A stretch of DNA of 64,000 bases from Flavobacterium sp. KACC 22761 (GTDB lineage Bacteria; Bacteroidota; Bacteroidia; Flavobacteriales; Flavobacteriaceae), in NCBI RefSeq assembly GCF_034058155.1, contig NZ_CP139148.1:4030001-4094000 (forward strand). Reading direction: 5' to 3'. Position 1 is the first letter of the stretch. Every line of letters begins with the position of its first letter. The notes under the pieces were generated by a model. The model was not told the origin of the DNA. It saw only the letters and a list, made by a program, of their open reading frames with translations, and made no database searches. The position numbers were made by a program, and so were the translations under genes. Shown piece by piece: positions 33,068 to 42,092 of the stretch.

Positions 33068-33733
33068 ATGATTCAAAAACTGTTCAGTTATCTTATCCCA
33101 ATAAAAATTTACAAAAAAAAATCGGCCAGAAGCAAAACAATTGAGGTGACTTGGGCAAATGGAGAACTGGTTTTGGACTCTGAAAATACGAATTATTCAT
33201 ATGGAAGTTTGCAGCGTATTTTAAGATACGGCTTGCGAAATATTGGCTACAATAAGGTTTTAGAAATGAATCATGTTTTGGTACTAGGAGTTGCCGGCGG
33301 AAGCGTTATCAAAACTTTGGTAGATGAAATACAATATAAAGGTAAAATTACCGGAGTTGAAATTGATCCCGATATGATTCAGGTTGCTAATCAATACTTT
33401 AATTTAAACAAAATCAATCAATTAGAACTTATTATTGATGACGCTTTTGAATTTGTTCTAAAAACAAAGGACAAATACGATTTAATCATAATCGATATTT
33501 TTGAAGATATCAAAATGCCGAATTTCTTATTTGAAAGTTTTTTCAGCAATCGTGTTTGTTCCTTATTAAATGATCAAGGTTTTGTGCTTTTTAATACGAT
33601 GATTTTGGATGAAGCACATAATGTGAGAAATAAGAAGTACATATTAGAAATAAATGCTAAATTGTTTTCCTCAAAAATGCTGCCTCGCATTGAGGTTCAC
33701 AATGAGTTAATTATAATCGAAAAAGTAGCCTAA
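33068..33733 (+). CDS. spermidine synthase-like class I methyltransferase
   Basis: A 221-residue protein with the Rossmann fold seen in spermidine synthases and related methyltransferases: VLVLGVAGGSVIKTL (nucleotide-binding loop), ITGVEIDPDMIQVA (acidic residue at the end of strand 2), and DLIIIDIFEDIKMP. The aminopropyltransferase active-site signature is not complete, so it may use S-adenosylmethionine as a methyl donor. It heads a closely spaced plus-strand run with the M23 peptidase (11 bp gap), a lipoprotein and two further genes. Confidence 0.75.
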   Translation: MIQKLFSYLIPIKIYKKKSARSKTIEVTWANGELVLDSENTNYSYGSLQRILRYGLRNIGYNKVLEMNHVLVLGVAGGSVIKTLVDEIQYKGKITGVEIDPDMIQVANQYFNLNKINQLELIIDDAFEFVLKTKDKYDLIIIDIFEDIKMPNFLFESFFSNRVCSLLNDQGFVLFNTMILDEAHNVRNKKYILEINAKLFSSKMLPRIEVHNELIIIEKVA

Positions 33734-33744
33734 ATTTTATTTTT

Positions 33745-34422
33745 ATGAAACCCCTTTCCGCCATTTTAAACGCCTTACCACCTACTAAAATTATTGATTC
33801 TAGTATTGATTTATCAATGTACATTCCGTTAGATTTGTCTGCAAACAATGAAGAATTAATGGACAGCCGACCAGAAAATACTGTTGAATTCGAAGTTTTT
33901 ATCTCAGATTATCTGTCAAGAAATAATGCCGAAGTTGCTTTTGGCGGTTATATTGAAGGTCGCACTTTATATAAAAGGAGTACTATTTTTAGAAATGATT
34001 CGATACCAGAAAGAAATATTCATATTGGTCTGGATTTATGGACAAAAGTTGGCACCACAGTTCATGCTCCGCTTGACGGAAAAGTGCATAGTTTTAAAAA
34101 CAATATCGGTTTAGGCGATTATGGGCCGACGATTATTTTAGAACATGAAATTCAAAATGTAAAATTTTATACTTTATATGGACATTTATCGTTAGAAAGT
34201 TTAGACAACTTAACGGTTGGGAAATCTTTCAAAAAAGGTGATCAAATTGCAACCCTAGGAAATGCAGCAGTAAACGGCGATTATGCTCCTCATGTCCATT
34301 TTCAGATTATTCAAAATATTGAAGATTATTGGGGCGATTATCCTGGAGTCTGCAATTCAAATGACCTTAATTTTTATATCGAAAATTGCCCCGACCCTAA
34401 CTTATTATTAAAAATAACATAA
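33745..34422 (+). CDS. M23 family peptidoglycan endopeptidase-like protein
   Basis: A 225-residue protein with the LytM/M23 core: HIGLDLWTKVGTTVHAPLDG (first zinc His and Asp), YTLYGHLS, and HVHFQII (catalytic and zinc His). All residues for zinc binding seem present. It has no clear signal peptide, which is odd for a cell-wall enzyme; either it stays inside or a longer N-terminus is missed. It starts 11 bp after the methyltransferase gene and ends 6 bp before the lipoprotein gene. Confidence 0.85.
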   Translation: MKPLSAILNALPPTKIIDSSIDLSMYIPLDLSANNEELMDSRPENTVEFEVFISDYLSRNNAEVAFGGYIEGRTLYKRSTIFRNDSIPERNIHIGLDLWTKVGTTVHAPLDGKVHSFKNNIGLGDYGPTIILEHEIQNVKFYTLYGHLSLESLDNLTVGKSFKKGDQIATLGNAAVNGDYAPHVHFQIIQNIEDYWGDYPGVCNSNDLNFYIENCPDPNLLLKIT

Positions 34423-34428
34423 ATAGTT

Positions 34429-34905
34429 ATGAAGAAAGCAGGATTGGTTATATGTTTGTTATTGCTTATTGGATGCAAATCAAAAACGGTCAGCAGAGAT
34501 ACTGACGATTTGAAAATTAAGAAAGTAGTAGTTTCGGAAGTTAATTCGAACCAACAAAAAAAAGCGTACGAATTAGGCAAACGTGTTTTGGAAACCTGCA
34601 ATACTTCTAAATTTAAGCCATTTAATGAAACAGAAGTGACTAAATCAGTAATGGAAAACACCACTGAAGAACGACTGACCAAAACCTGTACCAGATTTAG
34701 ACAGTATTATGGCAGTTTTATTGATTTGAAATTAGACGGTGTTTATAAAACTAAAAATGAAGTCATTTACCGTTATCATGCTTTGTATTCTAAAAAAGTA
34801 GCCAACAAAGAACTTAGAGTATTTGTTGATGAAAATAATTTGATTTCTTCTATAAAATCAATGGATTGGGATGAAAAATTTGATGCCAAAATAACCGAAA
34901 AATAA
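34429..34905 (+). CDS. lipoprotein of unknown function
   Basis: A 158-residue protein with a type II signal (VICLLLLIGCKSK; lipobox LIGC, Cys at residue 16). The mature part has a compact alpha/beta pattern resembling NTF2-like or DUF3887-type folds (KSVMENTTEERLTKTCTRFRQYYGSFIDLKLDGVYKTKN). I do not assign a function. It lies between the M23-like gene and a secreted protein gene with gaps under 10 bp, so these are one operon. Confidence 0.72.
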   Translation: MKKAGLVICLLLLIGCKSKTVSRDTDDLKIKKVVVSEVNSNQQKKAYELGKRVLETCNTSKFKPFNETEVTKSVMENTTEERLTKTCTRFRQYYGSFIDLKLDGVYKTKNEVIYRYHALYSKKVANKELRVFVDENNLISSIKSMDWDEKFDAKITEK

Positions 34906-34914
34906 AGTAAATAT

Positions 34915-35439
34915 ATGCGTTTAAGATTACCGTTGTTTTTATTGCTGCTTATTGCAAACTTTGCTAATGCCCAAGAAAGTTTGAGTGTAAAAGGATCAAA
35001 ACCGTATCCAGCAACTCAAAAATATGTTTTCATTTGTGAAAAATATGCTTTCTCAGGCGAACTTGATGTTCAGGTCGCAAAAACAGAAAAAGGCGGAATT
35101 TTAAAATTAAGCATCGCTACTGCCAATGATCAATCCAAAATTTTGGGTGGTGTTTATGTCGATCTGGCAAATGGCGATGTAATTGCATGCGTAGATAAAA
35201 ACGTAAAAGAAACTGCTGACGGAAAAACTTCGGCTTACTACTACTTCACTCCTGCTGAAATGCTGAAACTAAAGAGAACAGATATTCAAGGCATTCGCTT
35301 TATTATTGTGGGCAATTCAAATGCTTTTAGCAGTGAAACTGGGCATTTTACAGCTGTGAACAGAAATTCTTATTTTTCAACGGCCTACGATAAATCAAAA
35401 AAGACTTTTGATACAGCAAAAGAAATTAGTGTTTTATAA
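34915..35439 (+). CDS. hypothetical secreted protein
   Basis: A 174-residue exported protein: signal peptide MRLRLPLFLLLLIANFANAQ, then a beta-rich domain (ALD-free; strands such as KYVFICEKYAFSGELDVQVA, GVYVDLANGDVIACVD, IQGIRFIIVGN). No enzymatic motif is visible. It follows the lipoprotein gene by nine bases. Function unknown; an envelope role alongside the lipoprotein and M23-like protein is inferred from the operon. Confidence 0.7.
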   Translation: MRLRLPLFLLLLIANFANAQESLSVKGSKPYPATQKYVFICEKYAFSGELDVQVAKTEKGGILKLSIATANDQSKILGGVYVDLANGDVIACVDKNVKETADGKTSAYYYFTPAEMLKLKRTDIQGIRFIIVGNSNAFSSETGHFTAVNRNSYFSTAYDKSKKTFDTAKEISVL

Positions 35440-35491
35440 AGAAAAGACTTAAAAATAATAATCTTATATTTATACTCAAATTAAGATCTAA

Positions 35492-35962
35492 ATGAACGCC
35501 AACGAAAGTTTAATTACAAAATTCTATACCGCTTTTGCTAATGCTGATGCAAAAACAATGAGCGAATGCTATCATCCAAAAGTACATTTTATTGATCCAG
35601 CTTTTGGATTACTGAAAGAAGAGCAAGTTTCTAAAATGTGGGAAATGCTGCTTTTGAAAAGCAAAGGAAATATTAAAATTGAATTTTCAAATATAAAAGC
35701 CGATGATTTTTCGGGTTCTGCACGATGGCTTGCTACTTATAACTTTAGCAAAACCAATAGAAAAGTGGTAAACAGCATTTATGCAGAATTTGTGTTTCAA
35801 GATGGGCTAATCATCAAACATACAGATAATTTTGATGTTTGGAAATGGTCTAAACAAGCTTTTGGCATCACCGGATATTTGCTGGGATGGACAGGTTTTT
35901 TTCATAAAAAAATTCAAGAACAGGCCTTGCTGTCTCTTAAAAAGTTTCAGGAATCCAAATAA
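35492..35962 (+). CDS. nuclear transport factor 2 / SnoaL-like protein
   Basis: A 156-residue NTF2-like cone-fold protein: N-terminal helix ESLITKFYTAFANADAKTMSECYHPKVHFIDPAFG, then the long curved sheet (ARWLATYNFSKTNRKVVNSIYAEFVFQDGLIIKHTDNFD). Such proteins are small-molecule isomerases or binders; no catalytic assignment is possible. It is separated by about 50 bp from the secreted protein gene and may be in the same transcript. Confidence 0.8.
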   Translation: MNANESLITKFYTAFANADAKTMSECYHPKVHFIDPAFGLLKEEQVSKMWEMLLLKSKGNIKIEFSNIKADDFSGSARWLATYNFSKTNRKVVNSIYAEFVFQDGLIIKHTDNFDVWKWSKQAFGITGYLLGWTGFFHKKIQEQALLSLKKFQESK

Positions 35963-36102
35963 TATCCTTAACTTGAATATTCAAAATTCAAGATTAACTA
36001 GATAATTCAGTTTCAAATAGTATGAAACTGCTCGCAAATACAGATTTTAATTGTTTTGTTGCCATTTTTATAAAGTTAATCGAGTTGTAATCTTGAATAA
36101 TC

Positions 36103-37845
36103 ATGAAAGAAATCGTCCATAAAAAATTAAATCAATTACAGGCAACAGCTATTTGTGGCAACGATATCAGCTCTTCTTGTTTGTATGTTTCGGCGTTAAC
36201 CATTTTATATGCTGGTCAATATGCTTGGATTTCGTTGTTGATTGTCGCAATTGTTTTATTTTTATTCCGAAAAATTTATGGGGAAGTTGTTGGCGCAATT
36301 CCTTTAAATGGCGGAGCTTATAACGTTTTATTAAATACTTCTACTAAAAAACTTGCATCATTTGCTGCAACATTAACGGTTTTGTCCTATATGGCAACAG
36401 CTGTTATTTCTGCGTCTGAAGGAATGCATTACCTACACGGAATTTTTGACGGACTAAATGTTACGATCGCTACAGTCATTATTTTAATTTTATTTACGTT
36501 TTTAGCTATTTTAGGAATTGGCGAATCTGCCTTTGTGGCCGTAATTATTTTTATTACACATATCACTACTTTAAGTTTGCTGGTCTTGACGTCAGTTTGT
36601 TTTCTGTTATTTAACGGATTAGAAACCTTTCATATAAATTGGCAAACCCCATTAACAACAGGAAATATTGAAACTGCACTTTTTCTAGGATTTTCTGCCG
36701 CAATGCTTGGAATTTCAGGCTTCGAAAGTTCGGCAAATTTTGTCGAAGAGCAAGAACAAGGCATTTTCCCGAAAACGCTCCGCAATATGTGGGCAATTGT
36801 GAGTTTCTTCAATCCAGTGATTGCCATTTTATTGATAAGCGTAATTCCGCTTACTGAAGTTGGCGAAAATAAAGAATCACTTTTGGCGCATCTAGGCGAG
36901 ACAACTGGCGGTTCATGGCTGGCTTGGTTAATTTCTATTGATGCTGTTCTAGTCTTGTGTGGCGCTGTATTGACATCATTTGTTGGTGTTTCCGGATTGT
37001 TAAACCGAATGACTTTAGATCGGATTTTGCCAAATTATTTTCTAAAACAAAACAAAAGAGGCTCACATTATAGAATTGTAATAAGTTTTTTAATTCTTTG
37101 CATTTCCGTACTTTTTGCTACTCAAGGGCATTTAGAATCTTTGGCTGGCGTTTATACATTTTCATTTTTAGCTGTAATGGCGCTCTTCGGAATCGGGAAT
37201 TTATTGCTGAAATTTAAACGTAAAAAACTTCCAAGACCAGAACGCGCTCGCGGAATTGCGGTCGTAACTGCGGTATTTTTTGTCATTGCAGCCTTCATCG
37301 GAAACATGGAACTTAATATTCACGCTTTTTATACCTTTTTGAAATACATGATTCCGTCTTTAATTTTTATTGGGATTATGCTCAATCGTGTTATGCTTAT
37401 TAGGCTGTTAATCGAGGCACTTGAATATTTTTATCAACCTTTGCGCCGAATGGTAATTGTGAGCAATCGCTATCTGCAAAATTTAAGCATTAAGATAAAT
37501 TCACAGGAATTTGTGTTTTTCACCAAGGGCGACGACATTGCAATTCTAAATAAAGTATTGCAATATGTTGAAAACAACGAAACCACAAAAAAACTCAAAA
37601 TTGTCCACGTCAAAAAACACGAAGCCACAAACACCGCTTTAAAAAAAGATCTTGAAGTTTTAGATCGTGCATACGATGATATTGACATTGAATACCTTGA
37701 AATACAAGGAGAATTTGGCCCAGAAATGATCGATGAACTTTCGAAAAAATGGAATATCCCAAAAAATTTCATGTTTATTGCTTCTCCTGGAGATAAATTT
37801 TCTTACCGTGTTTCAGATCTTGGTGGCGTACGACTGATAATGTAA
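36103..37845 (+). CDS. APC family amino acid permease with cytoplasmic C-terminal domain
   Basis: A 580-residue transporter. About twelve membrane segments span residues 20-440, opening with QATAICGNDISSSCLYVSALT and with the conserved GEVVGAIPLNGGAYNVLLN in helix 2. A soluble C-terminal domain (residues about 450-580, for example KLKIVHVKKHEATNTALKKDLEVLD) resembles a USPA-like alpha/beta regulatory unit, as in some APC-superfamily members. The substrate is not readable. It is monocistronic. Confidence 0.85.
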   Translation: MKEIVHKKLNQLQATAICGNDISSSCLYVSALTILYAGQYAWISLLIVAIVLFLFRKIYGEVVGAIPLNGGAYNVLLNTSTKKLASFAATLTVLSYMATAVISASEGMHYLHGIFDGLNVTIATVIILILFTFLAILGIGESAFVAVIIFITHITTLSLLVLTSVCFLLFNGLETFHINWQTPLTTGNIETALFLGFSAAMLGISGFESSANFVEEQEQGIFPKTLRNMWAIVSFFNPVIAILLISVIPLTEVGENKESLLAHLGETTGGSWLAWLISIDAVLVLCGAVLTSFVGVSGLLNRMTLDRILPNYFLKQNKRGSHYRIVISFLILCISVLFATQGHLESLAGVYTFSFLAVMALFGIGNLLLKFKRKKLPRPERARGIAVVTAVFFVIAAFIGNMELNIHAFYTFLKYMIPSLIFIGIMLNRVMLIRLLIEALEYFYQPLRRMVIVSNRYLQNLSIKINSQEFVFFTKGDDIAILNKVLQYVENNETTKKLKIVHVKKHEATNTALKKDLEVLDRAYDDIDIEYLEIQGEFGPEMIDELSKKWNIPKNFMFIASPGDKFSYRVSDLGGVRLIM

Positions 37846-37888
37846 TTCTATTTTTTTAGGAGCAGAAAAATCAGTTTTCAATTGATGA

Positions 37889-37972
37889 GACGTCCCGCTA
37901 TCCACTATATCTTTTATGGTCTCGTAGAAAAAACGAGACCATAAAAGGATGCCGTTCCTATCGGGGCTAAAC
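37889..37972. repeat. dispersed palindromic element with a 14-bp perfect stem
   Basis: Outer parts CCCGCTATCC (37894-37903) and TCGGGGCTAA (37961-37970) flank a hairpin in which TTTTATGGTCTCGT (37912-37925) pairs exactly with ACGAGACCATAAAA (37933-37946) around a 7-base loop. No T-run follows. Similar ends occur at 46849-46998 in the reverse orientation. This looks like a flavobacterial REP-like intergenic repeat. Confidence 0.6.
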
Positions 37973-38020
37973 GAGAAATATTTTGTTTTCATGAGAAACT
38001 ACAAACTCATTTATACAACA

Positions 38021-38054
38021 AAACCAGACAAGTTTGAAAAAAACTATCTGGTTT
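38021..38054. terminator. hairpin, probable terminator
   Basis: AAACCAGA-C-AAGTTT pairs with AAACT-A-TCTGGTTT between the convergent permease and aminotransferase genes. It resembles the ACAGGTTT...AAACCTGT hairpins elsewhere in the window. Confidence 0.5.
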
Positions 38055-38114
38055 GGCTTTATTAAACTTTGCGTGATTCCCGTCGACCTTAGCGAACTTT
38101 GCGGTTAAAAAATC

Positions 38115-39602
38115 TTAAGACTTAAACCAGCTTTCCACTAATTCATCTTCAAACGAAGTAGCATCTTTATGAATAAATTCGTTTGTGTTTTTATTATAAG
38201 AATAATCTAAAGCCCAAGTTTCGTGGTTTTTGGCCAATTCTTTAATGCTTTCGCATACATAAGCAATTTCTTCATCGGTTGTCGTTGGGTGAATCGACAT
38301 TCTAATCCAACCTGGTTTTTTGATCAAATCTCCAATCGTAATTTCGTTAACCAATTTATTTGAAGTTTCTTGATCAACATGCAGTAAAAAGTGTCCGTAA
38401 GTTCCGGCACAACTGCATCCGCCACGAGTTTGGATTCCAAAGCGGTCGTTCAATAATTTTACACCTAAATTAAAATGAAGGTTTTCAATAAAAAACGAAA
38501 CAACACCTAATCTTTCTTTATGCTGGCCGGCCAAAATCTTGATGTTTTCAACAGATTCTAATTGATCAAAAACATACTCAACAATTTCATGCTCGCGTTG
38601 CAAGATGTTTTCAATTCCCATTTCCTCTTTCAATTCAATCGCCAGCGCAGTTTTTATAACTTGTAAAAATCCTGGTGTTCCGCCATCTTCGCGGTCTTCA
38701 ATATTATCAATATATTTATGCTCACCCCAAGGATTTGTCCAGCTTACGGTTCCTCCTCCAGGACAATCCGGAATCATATTTTTATATAATTTTTTGTTGA
38801 AAATCAAAACTCCAGAAGTTCCAGGTCCGCCCAAAAATTTATGGGGAGAAAAGAAAACGGCATCCAAATAAGCTTCAGGATCTGCGGGGTGCATATTGAT
38901 TTCTACATAAGGTCCTGAGCAAGCAAAATCAACAAAACAAACGCCATTATAATGATGCATCAATTTTGCGGCTTCGTGAAAAGGTGTTTTCAACCCCGTA
39001 ACATTAGAGCATGAAGTAATCGAAGCGATTTTTAGTGTTCTGTCTTTGTACTTTTCTAGAAGCGTTTCCAAATGCTCAAGACTAAAAAGTCCTTTTTCAC
39101 AAGACGGAATAATTTCAACATCAGCAATAGTTTCTAACCACGAAGTTTGATTAGAGTGATGTTCCATGTGAGAAATAAAAACAATCGGTTTTTTCTCGGC
39201 AGGAACAGTCGTACAACTTTTAAGGTTTTCTGGAATCTTCAATCCTAGAATACGCTGAAATTTATTGACAACGCCCGTCATTCCAGTTCCGTCAGTAATC
39301 AAAACATCATCATGATTTGCATTAGCATGACGCTTGATAATATGTCTGGCATGATGATATGCTTTTGTCATGGCAGTACCTGACACAGTCGTTTCAGTAT
39401 GTGTATTTGCCACAAATGGCCCAAATTCGTTAAGAAGTTTCTCTTCAATTGGTCTATACAACCTTCCGCTGGCAGTCCAATCAGTGTAAATTATTCGCTT
39501 TTTGCCAAATGGTGAGGTAAATTCTTGATTAATTCCCACAATATTTTGACGAAATTCCTGAAAATAAGTTTCTAAACTGATGGTATTATTTTTGCTATTC
39601 AT
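38115..39602 (-). CDS. class V aminotransferase / cysteine desulfurase-like PLP enzyme
   Basis: A 495-residue fold-type I PLP protein. PLP-binding features include FISHMEHHSNQTSW, the Asp in VCFVDFACSGPYVEI and the Schiff-base Lys in FSPHKFLGGPGTSGVL (near residue 257). A late RGGCSCAGTYGH carries Cys residues where desulfurases keep a mobile catalytic Cys. It is longer than IscS/SufS and belongs to a less-characterised Bacteroidota branch. It could be a desulfurase, selenocysteine lyase-like enzyme or aminotransferase. It is monocistronic. Confidence 0.82.
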   Translation of the reverse strand: MNSKNNTISLETYFQEFRQNIVGINQEFTSPFGKKRIIYTDWTASGRLYRPIEEKLLNEFGPFVANTHTETTVSGTAMTKAYHHARHIIKRHANANHDDVLITDGTGMTGVVNKFQRILGLKIPENLKSCTTVPAEKKPIVFISHMEHHSNQTSWLETIADVEIIPSCEKGLFSLEHLETLLEKYKDRTLKIASITSCSNVTGLKTPFHEAAKLMHHYNGVCFVDFACSGPYVEINMHPADPEAYLDAVFFSPHKFLGGPGTSGVLIFNKKLYKNMIPDCPGGGTVSWTNPWGEHKYIDNIEDREDGGTPGFLQVIKTALAIELKEEMGIENILQREHEIVEYVFDQLESVENIKILAGQHKERLGVVSFFIENLHFNLGVKLLNDRFGIQTRGGCSCAGTYGHFLLHVDQETSNKLVNEITIGDLIKKPGWIRMSIHPTTTDEEIAYVCESIKELAKNHETWALDYSYNKNTNEFIHKDATSFEDELVESWFKS

Positions 39603-39786
39603 TATGTGTGCCTGAGTTTGATTGCAAATATATTGCTTTTTTATACAATTGCGAATTTATCAATACTAAACTTCAAATTTTAAAGAACCAATCAGTATAT
39701 TTAACATTTAGGTTCTTTTTTTAATAAATTATCATAATATTCTATCGGATTAATAGGTATTAAAACAACAAACACTTCTATTTATT

Positions 39787-40317
39787 ATGGGAAATTTAGC
39801 AACAGCTACCTTTGGTGGCGGATGTTTTTGGTGTATTGAAGCTGTAATTCAGCGTTTAAACGGAGTAAAATCTTTAAAATCAGGTTATTCTGGAGGTTTT
39901 ATTAAAAATCCTCCTTACCGTGAAGTTTGCACTGGCAGAACGGGACATGCCGAAGTCATACAAGTCACTTTTGATCCTGACATAATTTCATATCATGATT
40001 TGATTTTTATATTTATGACCAGTCATGATCCTACAACTTTAAACCGACAAGGTGCCGATGTTGGAACACAATATCGCTCGATTGTTTTGTATCATGATTT
40101 GGACCAAAAAGAAATCGCCGAGCAGGTTTTCAAAGAAGTACAACCTTTTTACGAAGACAAAATTGTAACAGAATTGACTGCTTTTGAAGTATTTTATATT
40201 GCCGAAGAAGATCACCAAAACTACTACAACAACAATCAAGATGCTCGTTATTGCCAAATCGTAATTGATCCGAAAGTGCAGAAACTGAAAAAAATGTACG
40301 CCGATCGATTAATTTAA
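39787..40317 (+). CDS. msrA: peptide methionine sulfoxide reductase MsrA
   Basis: A 176-residue enzyme reducing methionine-S-sulfoxide in proteins and free methionine. The nucleophilic Cys is in TFGGGCFWCIEAV (GCFWC motif, residues 12-16), followed by GYSGG, RTGHAEVIQVTFDP and the usual FMTSHDPTTLNRQGADVGTQ. No second MsrB domain is fused, and no obvious C-terminal resolving Cys cluster is seen; a Cys in ARYCQIVI near the end may resolve. It precedes SelO on the same strand with about 90 bp between, including a hairpin. Confidence 0.94.
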   Translation: MGNLATATFGGGCFWCIEAVIQRLNGVKSLKSGYSGGFIKNPPYREVCTGRTGHAEVIQVTFDPDIISYHDLIFIFMTSHDPTTLNRQGADVGTQYRSIVLYHDLDQKEIAEQVFKEVQPFYEDKIVTELTAFEVFYIAEEDHQNYYNNNQDARYCQIVIDPKVQKLKKMYADRLI

Positions 40318-40343
40318 TTTTTAGCTACAGATTTAAAGGATTT

Positions 40344-40379
40344 ACACAGATTAAAAAAAGAAATCTTTTTAATCTGTGT
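40344..40379. repeat. 14-bp perfect inverted repeat between msrA and selO
   Basis: ACACAGATTAAAAA (40344-40357) pairs exactly with TTTTTAATCTGTGT (40366-40379) around an 8-base loop. A Bacteroidota-style intergenic palindrome; it could also end msrA transcripts. Confidence 0.6.
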
Positions 40380-40408
40380 AATCAGTGGCAAAAAAAGAAA
40401 AAAACAAA

Positions 40409-41977
40409 ATGAAAAATCTAAAAATAAATAATCGATTTACAGCCGAATTGCCTGCTGATCCAGAATTGTCAAACGAAGTTCGTCAGGTAAAAAACACATT
40501 ATTTTCGTATGTAAATCCAACAAAACCTTCAAATCCAAAACTGATTCATGCCTCAGAACAAGTTGCGGCATTAGTTGGAATTTCAAAAGATGAAATTCAG
40601 TCCCAAGATTTCTTGAATGTTTTTTCAGGAAAAGAAATACTTCCTGAAACAATGCCGTATGCGATGTGTTATGCTGGGCATCAATTTGGAAATTGGGCTG
40701 GACAATTAGGTGATGGCCGTGCAATAAATTTGACTGAAATTGAACACAATAATCAGTTTTATACACTTCAATTAAAAGGTGCAGGAAAAACTCCATATTC
40801 AAGAACGGCCGATGGTTTGGCTGTTTTGCGTTCCTCAATTAGAGAATATCTATGTGCCGAAGCCATGTTTCATCTTGGCGTTCCTACTACTCGATCGCTT
40901 TCTCTGATACTTTCTGGAGATCAAGTTTTGCGTGATATTTTATACAACGGAAATCCTGCTTACGAAAAAGGTGCTGTAGTGTGCCGAGTGGCTCCGTCAT
41001 TTATCAGATTTGGAAGTTTTGAAATGCTTACGGCGCGAAATGAACTTAAAAATTTAAAACAGTTTGTTGAGTTTACTATAAAACATTATTTCCCTGAAAT
41101 TACTGGCGAGCCAAAAGAGCAATATTTACAATTCTTTAAAAAAGTCGCTGATACAACTCGAGAAATGATTCTGCATTGGCAGCGTGTTGGATTTGTTCAC
41201 GGTGTAATGAACACAGACAACATGTCGATTCACGGAATTACAATTGATTACGGTCCGTATGGTTGGCTGGAAAATTATGATCCGAATTGGACACCAAACA
41301 CAACTGACAGCCAAAATAGAAGATACCGTTTTGGGAATCAACCTGGTGTTGCACAGTGGAACTTGTTTCAATTGGCCAACGCGCTTTATCCATTAATTAA
41401 TGAAGCTGCACCTTTAGAAAAGATTCTAGAATCGTTTATAAATGATTTTGATTCTGATTACAAAACAATGTTTTTAAGCAAATTAGGATTATTTACTTCA
41501 ACTGAAACTGATGAACAATTGATTTCAGATTTAGAAAATATATTGCAGTTGACTGAAACTGATATGACAATCTTTTTCAGGAATTTAAGCTTGGTTGAAA
41601 AAACAGATTTTGCTCCAGAAGCAATTGAAAAAATCAAATATTCATTCTATAGTATTGACGAAGTTTCAGGCGAAATTCTAGACAACTGGACAAAATGGTT
41701 TGCTTCTTATTTAGAAAGATTGAAATCTGAATCATTATCAGATGAAGAACGTTTACAAAAAATGAACTTGATTAATCCGAAATATGTGCTACGAAATTAT
41801 ATGGCACAATTGGCAATTGATGCTGCTGAGAAAGAAGATTATTCTTTAATTGAAGAGCTTTACAAACTATTGCAAAATCCATACGATGAGCAACCAGAAT
41901 ACGAAAAATGGTTTGCAAAACGACCAGATTGGGCAAGATCTAAAGTAGGTTGTTCGATGTTATCTTGTAGTTCTTAA
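40409..41977 (+). CDS. selO: SelO/YdiU family protein adenylyltransferase
   Basis: A 522-residue pseudokinase-fold enzyme that moves AMP onto Ser, Thr or Tyr of target proteins in redox control. Conserved blocks: AGHQFGNWAGQLGDGRAINL, LQLKGAGKTPYSRTADGLAV, RSSIREYLCAEAMFHLGVPT, GFVHGVMNTDNMSIHGITID with the metal-binding Asp, and YGPYGWLENYDPNW. It ends GCSMLSCSS, the place where eukaryotic homologues carry selenocysteine; here it is Cys. I start at the ATG at 40409; the frame reaches a GTG at 40385 but that lies next to the repeat hairpin. Downstream of msrA, consistent with redox roles. Confidence 0.92.
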   Translation: MKNLKINNRFTAELPADPELSNEVRQVKNTLFSYVNPTKPSNPKLIHASEQVAALVGISKDEIQSQDFLNVFSGKEILPETMPYAMCYAGHQFGNWAGQLGDGRAINLTEIEHNNQFYTLQLKGAGKTPYSRTADGLAVLRSSIREYLCAEAMFHLGVPTTRSLSLILSGDQVLRDILYNGNPAYEKGAVVCRVAPSFIRFGSFEMLTARNELKNLKQFVEFTIKHYFPEITGEPKEQYLQFFKKVADTTREMILHWQRVGFVHGVMNTDNMSIHGITIDYGPYGWLENYDPNWTPNTTDSQNRRYRFGNQPGVAQWNLFQLANALYPLINEAAPLEKILESFINDFDSDYKTMFLSKLGLFTSTETDEQLISDLENILQLTETDMTIFFRNLSLVEKTDFAPEAIEKIKYSFYSIDEVSGEILDNWTKWFASYLERLKSESLSDEERLQKMNLINPKYVLRNYMAQLAIDAAEKEDYSLIEELYKLLQNPYDEQPEYEKWFAKRPDWARSKVGCSMLSCSS

Positions 41978-42025
41978 AGTTTTTTAGCAAGGAATTCATA
42001 AATTGCTACTAATTATTTTATTTGT

Positions 42026-42087
42026 TTGTCACATTGAGCGAAGTCGAAATGCTACGAAAGTTCTCGACTCCGCTCGAACTGACAACC
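42026..42087. repeat. GAGCGAAGTCGA-type dispersed inverted repeat
   Basis: TTGTCACATTGAGCGAAGTCGAAATG on one side and CTCGACTCCGCTCGAACTGACAA on the other form an imperfect hairpin in the 115-bp gap after selO. A related copy lies at 56829-56902. Confidence 0.65.
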
Positions 42088-42092
42088 TTTTT

